Positions 1-5,933 are shown, counted from the first letter of the stretch. The stretch is DNA of 6,628 bases from Bacillota bacterium (GCA_012510305.1 JAAZIE010000118.1:1-6628); one strand, 5' to 3'. The notes: generated from the sequence alone by a model not told the origin. A program made the numbers and translations.

Positions 1-1125
1 ATGAAAGACTTTTACGAGCTCTACCCCGCTAAATTCAACAACAAGACCAACGGGATCAGCCACCGCCGCTGGCTGCTTCAGGCCAATCCTCTCCTGGCCG
101 CCCTGGTTACCGAAACTATCGGCCCCGGGTGGATCGGCCGCCCGCAAAATTTATCGCAGCTTTTGGACTATGCCGGCGATGGCTCCTTCAGGGAGCGTCT
201 CTTTCAGGTCAAGCAGCAGAACAAGGCGGCCCTGGCAGAGATCATCAAGGAGCGCTCCGGCTGGGAGGTCGATCCCTGCTCCATCTTCGATGTTCAGGTA
301 AAACGGATCCATGCTTACAAAAGGCAGCTGTTGAACGCGCTGCAGATTTTGCACCTTTACAACCGCCTGCTCGAAGAGCCCGGCCTTGAGATCACCCCGC
401 GCACCTTTATCTTTGGCGGTAAAGCTTTTCCGAATTACGACCTGGCAAAGCGGATCGTCAAGCTGATCAACACCCTTGCGCGGGTGATCAACGGCGATCC
501 CCGGGTTAAGGACAGGCTGAAGGTGGTCTTTTTGGAGAACTACTCCGTCTCCCTGGCGGAGAAAATTATCCCCGCCGCCGATGTGAGCGAACAGATCTCC
601 ACGGCCGGCAAGGAGGCCTCCGGAACGGGCAACATGAAATTCATGCTCAACGGGGCGCTCACCATCGGAACCATGGACGGGGCCAACGTGGAGATCGAAG
701 CGGCGGTGGGGCGGGAGAACATCTTTATCTTTGGCCTGGGCGCTGCAGAGGCGGCGCGCTGCCACCGCGAAGGCTACCGCGCAGCAGAATTTTGTTCCCG
801 TGAACCGGGGATCAAAAGAGTTGTCGACCAGCTGCTCAGCGGCTTGTTGCCGGAAAGCCGGGAAGAATTCGCGCCGGTCTACGATTCGCTGATCACCCTT
901 AACGATGAATACCTTGTGCTAAAAGATTTGCCGGACTATGCCCGGGCCCAGGAGCTCCTGGGGGAAACCTACCGCGACAGAAATCGCTGGCTGGAGATGA
1001 GCATCAATAATATCGCCCGCGCCGGGCAGTTCTCCAGCGATCAGACCATCGCCCGGTACGCAGCGGAGATCTGGGGAATGAATCTGCCGGCCGGGGAAAA
1101 CCGCCGCAGCGCATCCTTTAAATAA
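1..1125 (+). CDS. glgP: Glycogen/alpha-glucan phosphorylase, C-terminal part (5' truncated by window edge)
   Basis: PLP-dependent glycosyltransferase family 35 enzyme that cleaves alpha-1,4-glucan with phosphate to give glucose-1-phosphate in the cytoplasm. The 374 visible residues are the C-terminal half. The opening FYELYPAKFNNKTNGIS is an internal family motif, so the ATG at base 1 is an internal Met and the true start lies upstream. Residues 98-111 carry VQVKRIHAYKRQLLN, whose Lys101, Arg102 and Lys107 match the phosphate-contacting residues of the family; the more usual HEYKRQ has Ala for Glu here. Residues 205-217 (EASGTGNMKFMLN) match the phosphorylase signature, and Lys213 is the PLP Schiff-base lysine. 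The 161 residues after it agree with the full C-terminus of rabbit phosphorylase, so the 3' end is intact. It ends with tandem TAA TAA stops. The catalytic N-terminal half is outside the window, so activity and allosteric sites cannot be judged. Confidence 0.95.
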   Translation: MKDFYELYPAKFNNKTNGISHRRWLLQANPLLAALVTETIGPGWIGRPQNLSQLLDYAGDGSFRERLFQVKQQNKAALAEIIKERSGWEVDPCSIFDVQVKRIHAYKRQLLNALQILHLYNRLLEEPGLEITPRTFIFGGKAFPNYDLAKRIVKLINTLARVINGDPRVKDRLKVVFLENYSVSLAEKIIPAADVSEQISTAGKEASGTGNMKFMLNGALTIGTMDGANVEIEAAVGRENIFIFGLGAAEAARCHREGYRAAEFCSREPGIKRVVDQLLSGLLPESREEFAPVYDSLITLNDEYLVLKDLPDYARAQELLGETYRDRNRWLEMSINNIARAGQFSSDQTIARYAAEIWGMNLPAGENRRSASFK

Positions 1126-1173
1126 TAAAAAAAAGACAACGCTTTTCCAAAAAAAGTCCGCAAAAGGGCGTTG
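1121..1173 (-). terminator. Hairpin with A-tract: terminator-like on the minus strand
   Basis: CAACGC (1137-1142) pairs with GCGTTG (1168-1173), and TTTT (1143-1146) with AAAA (1162-1165), leaving a GG bulge and a loop of about 15 nt. On the plus strand no T-run follows, so it is a poor terminator for the phosphorylase. Read on the minus strand the hairpin is followed two bases later by eight Ts, which is the intrinsic-terminator arrangement. No minus-strand gene is seen immediately to its right, so its role is unclear; it may simply be a weak or bidirectional end of the phosphorylase transcript. Confidence 0.3.
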
Positions 1174-1218
1174 GTTAAAAATACAGGCAGGATTTGTCGT
1201 TTTACCGTCGTAATATAG

Positions 1219-1248
1219 TCTGGAACGTAATCCATTGACATCTGGAAC
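1219..1248 (+). repeat. Direct repeat TCTGGAACRT flanking the -35 box
   Basis: TCTGGAACGT starts at 1219 and TCTGGAACAT starts at 1241, so nine of ten bases match with a 22-bp period (about two helical turns). The two copies flank the TTGACA -35 hexamer at 1235-1240. Phase and position are what one expects of a tandem operator for the downstream small gene, but no known regulator is recognised. Confidence 0.35.
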
Positions 1249-1264
1249 ATGAGCAGCATAAGAT
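1235..1264 (+). promoter_or_regulatory. Sigma-A-type promoter for the small protein gene
   Basis: A perfect TTGACA at 1235-1240 is followed after 18 bp by TAAGAT at 1259-1264 (four of six matches to TATAAT). Predicted transcription would start near 1271, giving a short leader that holds the GGAGAGG ribosome site of the gene at 1291. The gene therefore seems to be transcribed independently of the phosphorylase. Confidence 0.5.
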
Positions 1265-1290
1265 AAATCAAATTAGAACGGAGAGGAATA

Positions 1291-1485
1291 ATGGATAATT
1301 CAATTGCCGGTAAAATTGACGCTCTTATCTCCAGGTTGGAACAAAAGAGGGCCAATTATTATCCGGCTGATTGGGATGCTGATCCGCTCTATGAGGTTGT
1401 TTGCGAGTTGCGTAAAATAGTTGCAGAAAGCGGCGATAAAAAAGCGTCACCTTCTTTAAGACAGGTCGGGATCTCGGGCAAGTAA
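1291..1485 (+). CDS. Small hypothetical protein, 64 aa
   Basis: I do not recognise this protein. The ATG at 1291 has a good ribosome site (GGAGAGG, 1280-1286), its own promoter upstream and a hairpin terminator downstream, which together make it a credible single-gene unit. The product is small, soluble and highly charged, without signal peptide or membrane segment. Two likely helices can be seen: residues about 4-20 (ending in LISRLEQKRAN) and about 31-47 (PLYEVVCELRKIVAES), joined by an aromatic linker YYPADWDAD. The N-terminal LISRLEQKRANYY resembles the first residues of the truncated gene at the right edge of the window (LLELLEHNRANHY), hinting at a shared family. The C-terminal 15 residues look disordered. 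No function is proposed. Confidence 0.65.
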   Translation: MDNSIAGKIDALISRLEQKRANYYPADWDADPLYEVVCELRKIVAESGDKKASPSLRQVGISGK

Positions 1486-1535
1486 AACAGGCGCGGCAAA
1501 ACATTTATAAAGCGCCGCCCCACCGCGTAATGCTG

Positions 1536-1562
1536 AACCGGCAGCTTTGAAGCTGCCGGTTT
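1536..1562 (+). terminator. Intrinsic terminator after the 64-aa gene
   Basis: AACCGGCAGCTT (1536-1547) is perfectly complementary to AAGCTGCCGGTT (1550-1561), giving a GC-rich stem of 10-12 bp with a very tight loop. Only three Ts follow directly, then AATCTGCTTTC, so the U-tract is weak, but the stem strength and position 50 bp after the stop codon fit a transcript end. Confidence 0.65.
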
Positions 1563-1625
1563 AATCTGCTTTCATCTGCCACGGCTGCCCTCCGATATCA
1601 AAGGCCCTGCACAATAAAAGGAATA

Positions 1626-1654
1626 TTTACAATGTTGGCAATATATGATATATT
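1626..1654 (+). promoter_or_regulatory. Sigma-A-type promoter for the acyl-CoA ligase
   Basis: TTTACA (1626-1631) and TATATT (1649-1654) are separated by exactly 17 bp, each hexamer matching consensus at five of six positions, in a locally AT-rich stretch after the preceding terminator. The expected transcription start is about 1661, leaving a leader of roughly 110 nt before the ATG at 1772. Confidence 0.55.
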
Positions 1655-1660
1655 TAGAGC

Positions 1661-1775
1661 GTCAATGACCACTACCGGGAAAGGAGTGAGCGGTGCGGTT
1701 ACCGCGATCTGGGTACCCCTTTATAAAAGGAGGTGTCAACCTGGTGCTCATTTTATGCACCAGGCAGCAAGATGA
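1661..1775 (+). promoter_or_regulatory. Structured leader of the ligase gene, with overlapping leader ORFs
   Basis: Two short ORFs can be read here. One runs from ATG 1665 for 36 codons and its TGA stop (1773-1775) overlaps the ligase ATG codons at 1772 and 1775, an arrangement typical of translational coupling; its ATG lies only a few bases after the predicted transcription start and lacks an SD. The other starts at GTG 1693 with a well-placed AAAGGAG (1680-1686) and runs 56 codons to 1863, inside the ligase. The leader also holds GCGGT/ACCGC self-complementarity around 1690-1705, the palindrome GGGTACCC (1711-1718), and a CCTTT/AAAGG stem (1718-1730) that would pair part of the strong SD. 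Neither small ORF is a confident gene; regulation of ligase translation is inferred. Confidence 0.35.
1728..1764 (+). promoter_or_regulatory. Distant Shine-Dalgarno plus spacer hairpin
   Basis: The near-perfect SD AGGAGGTG (1728-1735) is about 40 nt before the first ligase ATG, too far for normal initiation, and it directly overlaps the in-frame GTG at 1733, too close. Between SD and ATG, CCTGGTGC (1740-1747) pairs with GCACCAGG (1757-1764) in an 8-bp stem with a 9-nt loop. Looping this out leaves about 11-13 nt between SD and ATG 1772, near a usable distance. A spacer hairpin of this kind is known from phage T4 gene 38; its use here is inference. Confidence 0.4.
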
Positions 1776-3382
1776 TGATGGACCATCCCCTGTTGATAAC
1801 CACGATGTTGCACCGGGCGCGAAAACTTTTTCCAAAGAAAGAGGTTTTTTCGCGCTGTTTTGATCAGGATCATCGCCTGACGTACAGCCAGTTCTATGAA
1901 CGCACCTGTCGTCTGGCGAATGTACTGGCATCGCTGGGGGTTAAGCCCGGCGACCGGATCGGTTCATTTGCCTGGAACAATCACCGCCACCTCGAACTCT
2001 ATTTCGCTGTGCCTTGCAGCGGGGCCGTGCTGCACACGATCAACTTACGTCTATTTCCCGACCAGCTTGTTCATGTGATCAACCACGCGGAAGACAAAAT
2101 CATCTTCATCGATGAAGACCTGGTTCCCCTGCTGGCTCGCATAGCCGATCAGCTCACCACAGTAGAAAAATTTATCATCCTTTCCGACAAAGATGAACTG
2201 CCTGAGATAAACTTACCCCGGGCCCTCAGTTACGAAAAGCTGCTTGCCGAAGCCCCGGCGGAATATGATTTCCCCGAAGATCTCGATGAAAATACCCCCG
2301 CAGCGATGTGCTATACCACGGCAACAACCGGAGCGCCCAAGGGAGTGATCTATACCCACCGCTCCATCTACTTGCACGCCATGATGGTTGCTCTGCCCGA
2401 TGTGCTGAATGTCAGAGAGCGCGATTCAATTCTGCCGGTTGTGCCCATGTTCCATGTACTTTCCTGGGGGATCCCCTACGCCGGGGTTTGGATGGGCTCA
2501 AAACTCGTTCTCCCGGGCCGCTTGCTTACCCCGGAAGCGATCTGCAAGCTCATTGAAGAAGAAAAAGTTACCCTCCCGGTGGGGGTGCCGACAATCTGGA
2601 TTGGCCTTCACCAGCACCTGCAGAGCGGCGCCAGCTACGATTTCAGCAGCGTTACCTATATCGTCAATGGAGGCTCGGCGATCTCGAAATCGCTGATCAA
2701 ATCCTTTGAAGAAAATTACGGGATCAAGGTTTTGCACGGTTACGGCATGACTGAAACCTCCCCGGTCGTTCTAATTTCAGAACCGAAAAGCTACATAGAC
2801 CAGTGGGATCCCGATCGCCGTTATGCCCAGCAGGCCCGGCAGGGACTGGTTGTGCCCGGCACCGAGATGAAGATTGTCGATGTCAATGGAAAAGAGGTGG
2901 CGTGGGACGGTAAAGAGATGGGGGAACTCTGTTTCAAAGGCCCCTGGATCGCCGACTCCTACTACCGCGATCCGGAGAGAAGCGCCGAAGCCTTCCGCGA
3001 CGGTTGGCTTCACACCGGCGATATTGTGACCATCGATGAAGAAGGGTACATCTTTATTCAAGACCGGGCCAAGGATCTGATCAAGAGCGGTGGCGAGTGG
3101 ATCTCCTCCATCGATCTGGAAAATACGATCATGGCGCACCCCGATGTTGTTGAAGCGGCGGTGATCGCCATACCCGATGAAAAATGGGTTGAGCGGCCAA
3201 TGGCCTGCATTGTCCTGAAGGAATCAGCTCGGGAAGAGGTTGATCAGCAGGATATTCTTGAATTTTTAAAAGACAAGGTGGCAAAATGGTGGATTCCCGA
3301 TCGCGTACTCTTCCTGGATGAGATTCCCAAAACCAGCGTGGGCAAATTCAATAAAAAAGAGCTGCGCAAAACCTACTCTTGA
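1772..3382 (+). CDS. Acyl-CoA ligase (AMP-forming), AlkK-like medium/long-chain fatty acid type
   Basis: ANL-superfamily enzyme that activates a fatty acid with ATP to acyl-AMP and then to acyl-CoA in the cytoplasm. The ATG at 1772 gives 536 aa; ATGs at 1775 and 1778 are alternatives, and GTG 1733 would add 13 residues but overlaps the SD. Visible motifs: ATP loop YTTATTGAPKG (181-191), HGYGMTE (322-328), WLHTGD (412-417) with the ribose-binding Asp417, hinge/adenylate motif DRAKDLIKSGGEW (431-443), and C-terminal PKTSVGKFNKK with catalytic Lys525. The phrases IKSGGEWISS and KWWIPDRV are characteristic of the AlkK-like fatty acyl-CoA ligases. Odd: the loop normally reads T-[ST]-G-T-T-G, and here the first Gly is Ala184 (GCA), a one-base change from GGA. 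It has its own promoter, a structured leader and its own terminator; no beta-oxidation genes adjoin it. Acid chain length cannot be read from the sequence. Confidence 0.92.
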   Translation: MMMDHPLLITTMLHRARKLFPKKEVFSRCFDQDHRLTYSQFYERTCRLANVLASLGVKPGDRIGSFAWNNHRHLELYFAVPCSGAVLHTINLRLFPDQLVHVINHAEDKIIFIDEDLVPLLARIADQLTTVEKFIILSDKDELPEINLPRALSYEKLLAEAPAEYDFPEDLDENTPAAMCYTTATTGAPKGVIYTHRSIYLHAMMVALPDVLNVRERDSILPVVPMFHVLSWGIPYAGVWMGSKLVLPGRLLTPEAICKLIEEEKVTLPVGVPTIWIGLHQHLQSGASYDFSSVTYIVNGGSAISKSLIKSFEENYGIKVLHGYGMTETSPVVLISEPKSYIDQWDPDRRYAQQARQGLVVPGTEMKIVDVNGKEVAWDGKEMGELCFKGPWIADSYYRDPERSAEAFRDGWLHTGDIVTIDEEGYIFIQDRAKDLIKSGGEWISSIDLENTIMAHPDVVEAAVIAIPDEKWVERPMACIVLKESAREEVDQQDILEFLKDKVAKWWIPDRVLFLDEIPKTSVGKFNKKELRKTYS

Positions 3383-3410
3383 GCCGGCTCTCACCCGGTG
3401 TGACCACGAG

Positions 3411-3441
3411 CGGTGTCGCCCTGCAGCGGCGACACCGTTTT
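3411..3441 (+). terminator. Strong intrinsic terminator after the acyl-CoA ligase
   Basis: CGGTGTCGCC (3411-3420) pairs perfectly with GGCGACACCG (3428-3437) around a 7-nt loop CTGCAGC, followed immediately by TTTTCTTG. It lies 28 bp after the ligase stop and closes the transcription unit before the repeat region. Confidence 0.85.
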
Positions 3442-3450
3442 CTTGATTTC

Positions 3451-3694
3451 CCGCTGGCCCTTTTTCTCCCCGTTCTCTTTTTACGCCCTGCCCCCCTTCA
3501 ACGTCACGTTAACCGTCCGCGCCCTCCGGTCATCCCCGCCGGCCCTTTTTCTCCCCGTTCCACCTTTTACGCCCCGCCCCCCTTCAACGTCATCCTGAGG
3601 GCGCAGCCCGAAGGATCTCGAAGACAAAGGCCGCTCTAGAAAAACCGTTACCGCATCCTGCCGGCCCTTTTCTCGCCTTACGACCTCCCTGCCG
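3451..3694 (+). repeat. Three degenerate direct repeats, C/T-rich, in the gene-free stretch
   Basis: Copy A (3456-3506) and copy B (3541-3592) share about 51 bp: both run GGCCCTTTTTCTCCCCGTTC, then TTTTACGCCC, then CCCCCCTTCAACGTCA, with an 85-bp period and few differences. A shorter, more decayed copy C starts at 3663 (GGCCCTTTTCTCGCC, then TTACGACC). Each copy is preceded by a similar CGCTGG/CGCCGG/TGCCGG junction. The plus strand is strikingly pyrimidine-rich. No convincing gene lies here: the open frames that cross it have proline-rich, repeat-derived translations and no ribosome site. The remainder up to 3741 holds nothing recognisable, and no clear terminator for the minus-strand FAH gene was found. 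Confidence 0.75.
3591..3619. repeat. Dispersed-repeat-type hairpin with tandem GA internal loop
   Basis: ATCCT (3592-3596) pairs with AGGAT (3612-3616), and GGGC (3599-3602) with GCCC (3606-3609) around a GCA loop; between the two stems stand GA (3597-3598) and GA (3610-3611), forming a symmetrical tandem G-A internal loop. The core CATCCTGAG...GAAGGATCTC is, from memory, like a small palindromic element scattered through intergenic DNA of many bacteria. It directly follows repeat copy B. Copies elsewhere in the genome cannot be checked from this window. Confidence 0.6.
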
Positions 3695-3741
3695 GTCGCT
3701 CAATCATTGGCTCCGGCTTGAACATGACGACAAAGAAATCT

Positions 3742-4533
3742 TTAACCCTCGCCAAGATCCCCCTGGCTTTCTACATAATTGCTCAGGCGGCCAATTCCGT
3801 GAATATCGACACCGAAGGTGTCACCAGGGCTCAGCGGCCCGATTCCCACAGGTGTGCCGGTCAAGATTACATCGCCGGGTAGCAGCGTCATGCAGTGCGA
3901 GATAAATTCGATCAGTTCGGCTACCGAAAACAGGTGTTCAGCGGTGTTTCCTGCCTGGACCACCTTGCCATTTAAAATGCCTTTCACCGGTAACGCCTCG
4001 GGGTCGGCAATTTCCGTGTTAATTGCCGGGCCTAGAGGGCAAAAAGTATCAAAACCCTTGGCGTAAGTCCACTGGCCGCCGGGGGGTTGCAGATCGCGTG
4101 CAGTAACATCGTTTCCACAGGTGTAACCAAAAACATAGTCCAGGGCCCTCTCTGCGCCAACCCGGTGTGCCCGGCGTCCCATGACCACCGCCAGTTCGGC
4201 TTCGTAATCGACCCGGCGGCTCTGGGGCGGCAGCACGATGGCCTCTTCCGGGCCGATCACCGCCGTTGACGGCTTCAGGAAAATGATCGGCTTATCGGGC
4301 ACCGCTGCTTTTACCTCAGCAGCGTGCTCCCGGTAGTTCAGCCCAACGCAGACAACCTTATCCGGCCGGCAGGGCGCCAGCAGCTTTACCGCTTTATGGT
4401 CAAATACCTTTCCGGTTTCGCTAAAGGAAGCTTTGTGCCAATCTTCCCCGGGGTCCGCCACCTCTTTGATAGAGCTGCCCTGCTGGATACCATAATGTAC
4501 CTTTTGCTCACTTAAAAAACGCACCAATTGCAT
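3742..4533 (-). CDS. Fumarylacetoacetate hydrolase (FAH) family protein, FAHD1/HpaG-like
   Basis: A 263-residue enzyme of the FAH fold, which cleaves or isomerises 2,4-dioxo or 2-keto acid substrates with a bound Mg2+ or Mn2+. Family members include acylpyruvate hydrolase, oxaloacetate decarboxylase and 2-hydroxyhepta-2,4-diene-1,7-dioate isomerase. A variable N-terminal section (1-57) precedes the catalytic domain. Visible residues: GLNYREHAAE with the lid His70/Glu73 dyad known from FAHD1, metal ligands Glu111, Glu113 (VDYEAEL) and Asp142 (GNDVTARDLQ), Lys159 in KGFDTFCPLGP, and the terminal LTGTPVGIGPLSPGD motif (224-238). All expected catalytic residues are present and length is normal. 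The minus-strand ATG at 4533 has GGGGGAG (4550-4544) with 10 nt spacing. It converges with the acyl-CoA ligase and diverges from the WYL regulator, a possible controller. The exact substrate is not determinable; no aromatic-degradation genes are nearby. Confidence 0.92.
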   Translation of the reverse strand: MQLVRFLSEQKVHYGIQQGSSIKEVADPGEDWHKASFSETGKVFDHKAVKLLAPCRPDKVVCVGLNYREHAAEVKAAVPDKPIIFLKPSTAVIGPEEAIVLPPQSRRVDYEAELAVVMGRRAHRVGAERALDYVFGYTCGNDVTARDLQPPGGQWTYAKGFDTFCPLGPAINTEIADPEALPVKGILNGKVVQAGNTAEHLFSVAELIEFISHCMTLLPGDVILTGTPVGIGPLSPGDTFGVDIHGIGRLSNYVESQGDLGEG

Positions 4534-4786
4534 TACAGTATATCTCCCCCGTCATTTATGTTGAATTTGGTTGGATTAATAACCCGTCCAAAACCCCGTT
4601 CCAGAGTTCGCGATCACGCCTTGTTTTACCTTCCGGCTTCCTTGTAGGAAATAGCTGCCGGTTTATCGAAATAAGAATAGTGTGTCATATATCTGTCACT
4701 GCCGGATGATATGTTTTTTGTCAGGCAAGCATGCTCAACCGGCCCCATGTAAAAATGGGGAGCCGTATTGAAGGGGGGTATCTGGA
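4534..4786. promoter_or_regulatory. Divergent intergenic region between FAH gene and WYL regulator
   Basis: This 253-bp stretch must hold both divergent promoters, but I find no convincing -35/-10 pair on either strand. It contains a hairpin at 4633-4661 (CCGGC/GCCGG and TTCCT/AGGAA stems with a six-base bulge), two TGTCA direct repeats 11 bp apart (4683 and 4694) with a third at 4719, and an imperfect inverted repeat CATATATC (4686-4693) / GATGATATG (4705-4713). These are candidate operator sites, possibly for the regulator itself. A 66-codon minus-strand frame crosses it but looks like a chance ORF. Confidence 0.4.
4740..4765 (+). promoter_or_regulatory. Hairpin just upstream of the regulator's ribosome site
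   Basis: CCCCAT (4743-4748) pairs with ATGGGG (4755-4760), extended by CGG/CCG (4740-4742 with 4763-4765) across a two-base bulge. It ends 6 nt before the AAGGGGGG ribosome site (4771-4778) and has no T-run, so it is more likely a 5'-leader structure than a terminator. The C-rich arm could in principle compete for the G-rich SD. Confidence 0.4.
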
Positions 4787-5893
4787 TTGACCCGCTATCC
4801 CCGGACCGGCACCCAGCCGGAAACACTGGTGAATATTCTGCTCACCGTTGTCGAGAAAACCACTTCGGGCGGAGCCACCCTGGAAGATCTCCAGGAGGCC
4901 TACAAGGAGATCAACGACCGGCATCCCTCTGTAAGGACGATTTACCGCTTGATCCGGCGGCTGAACCTCTTTTTTGATCCCCTCTGCTACGGAGAAAGAC
5001 CGGAACCGGCCGAAGTGAAACCGGATGATGGTGATACAGGCGAAACCGTGACCGGGACTAAAGCGATCTGCGGGCATAGGCGCGGCCGCAAAACCTACTA
5101 TACCTTCCATCATGGTGAACTGCCCTCCGACAAACACGACACCACCATGCTGCTTTTAGGGATCTATCCGCAGCTGCGGGGAGCGATGAAAAGCAGCATC
5201 AAAATGGCGATGCGGAGCATTTTTAGAAATACGCTTTCCGGTTTAAGCACCTTCGCCGGTATTTTAAGCGAGTTGGAGCAGATGGTGCATGTCACCGGCG
5301 CTTTCCCCGCCGATCCGGCGAAAAGTGAAGCGATGATCAAGGAGATCCTGCGCGCCATCAGGGAAAAGAAAAGGGTCCGCCTCGGTTACCTGCGCACCTA
5401 TGACGGTGCGGTTACCGGTAGGGTGGTCGAGCCCCACGGCCTGCTCTGCCGTTTGAACAACTGGTATCTCACCGGCCGGTGCACCAAGCGGCGCCAGAGG
5501 CGGGTCTTTCTACTGTTAAACATCAAGGAGCTGGCGGTGCTGGAAGACAGTATTTACCGCATGCCTCCCGGATTTTCCCTCAAGGAAGCGTACCGGGATG
5601 TCTGGGGCACCTGGACCGAAGATGAGTCCGGTGAGCTGGAGACAGTGCGTCTCAAGGTTAAAGCCGGCCCCGCGGAGCGCTTCCGGCACAACCTGTTCCA
5701 TGAAAGCCAGCAGTGCGAAGAGCTCCCCGGCGAAGCGCTGGCGGTGACCTACCGGCTCACCGCAGCGCAGGAGATGATCTCCTGGCTGATGAGCTGGGGC
5801 GACGCCGTCGAGGTGCTGGAACCGGCCTGGCTCAGGGATGAGTTGATTAAGAACCTGCAGGAAACGATGCGGTGCTATCTGCGAAAAGGGTAA
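4787..5893 (+). CDS. WYL-domain transcriptional regulator
   Basis: A 368-residue DNA-binding regulator of the HTH-WYL-WCX type, cytoplasmic, whose WYL domain usually senses a small ligand or nucleic acid. The start is TTG at 4787, chosen because AAGGGGGG (4771-4778) sits 8 nt before it; the next in-frame GTG (4829) has no such site. Residues about 12-62 form a winged-helix-like N-terminus, with VRTIYRLIRRLN (49-60) as likely recognition helix. Residues 70-110 are an acidic linker and wing. The WYL domain spans about 186-255, with the name-giving Trp226-Tyr227-Leu228 in NNWYLTGRC and the upstream RVVEPHGLL segment (212-220). The WCX-like C-terminus (284-365) ends in SWGDAVEVLEPAWLRDELI. It is divergent from the FAH gene, and local control of that gene is a reasonable inference. 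Targets and ligand are unknown. Confidence 0.9.
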   Translation: MTRYPRTGTQPETLVNILLTVVEKTTSGGATLEDLQEAYKEINDRHPSVRTIYRLIRRLNLFFDPLCYGERPEPAEVKPDDGDTGETVTGTKAICGHRRGRKTYYTFHHGELPSDKHDTTMLLLGIYPQLRGAMKSSIKMAMRSIFRNTLSGLSTFAGILSELEQMVHVTGAFPADPAKSEAMIKEILRAIREKKRVRLGYLRTYDGAVTGRVVEPHGLLCRLNNWYLTGRCTKRRQRRVFLLLNIKELAVLEDSIYRMPPGFSLKEAYRDVWGTWTEDESGELETVRLKVKAGPAERFRHNLFHESQQCEELPGEALAVTYRLTAAQEMISWLMSWGDAVEVLEPAWLRDELIKNLQETMRCYLRKG

Positions 5894-5901
5894 GGGGAAT
5901 A

Positions 5902-5933
5902 CAAAGGTCATCTTTGCAACGGCATTGTTTTTT
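5902..5933 (+). terminator. Weak terminator-like element between regulator and RDD gene
   Basis: CAAAG (5902-5906) and CTTTG (5912-5916) can form a 5-bp stem with a 5-nt loop, and a run of six Ts starts at 5928, but 11 nt separate stem and T-run. This is poor as an intrinsic terminator; the RDD gene may well be co-transcribed with the regulator. Confidence 0.2.

Noticed and set aside
151..765. 204-codon open frame on the minus strand inside the phosphorylase
   Set aside because: It lies opposite a highly conserved enzyme, and its translation has no recognisable domain; it is a GC-driven shadow frame.
1041..1355. 104-codon minus-strand frame spanning the phosphorylase end and the small gene start
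   Set aside because: It crosses the terminator-like hairpin and a good plus-strand promoter, overlaps two plus-strand genes, and has no recognisable domain.
1680..1720. Possible T-box riboswitch core (sequence GGTGCGGTTACCGCGA resembles the GGTGGTACCGCG motif)
   Set aside because: The motif is broken by extra bases, the leader from the predicted transcription start is far too short for stem I and the specifier loop, no T-run terminator follows, and the downstream gene is not an amino-acid or tRNA-synthetase gene.
2777..3139. 120-codon minus-strand frame within the acyl-CoA ligase
   Set aside because: It lies opposite the conserved adenylation motifs of the ligase and has no recognisable family; a shadow frame.
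3379..3639. 86-codon plus-strand frame after the acyl-CoA ligase
   Set aside because: It runs through the terminator and the C-rich repeats, giving a Pro/Arg/Phe-rich translation without a ribosome site or recognisable domain.
3451..3694. CRISPR array
   Set aside because: Only two good copies plus one decayed copy, unit length about 51 bp, repeats not uniform, and no cas genes nearby.
4626..4826. 66-codon minus-strand frame in the divergent intergenic region
   Set aside because: It starts inside the WYL gene, overlaps that gene's ribosome site and leader hairpin, and shows no recognisable protein features.
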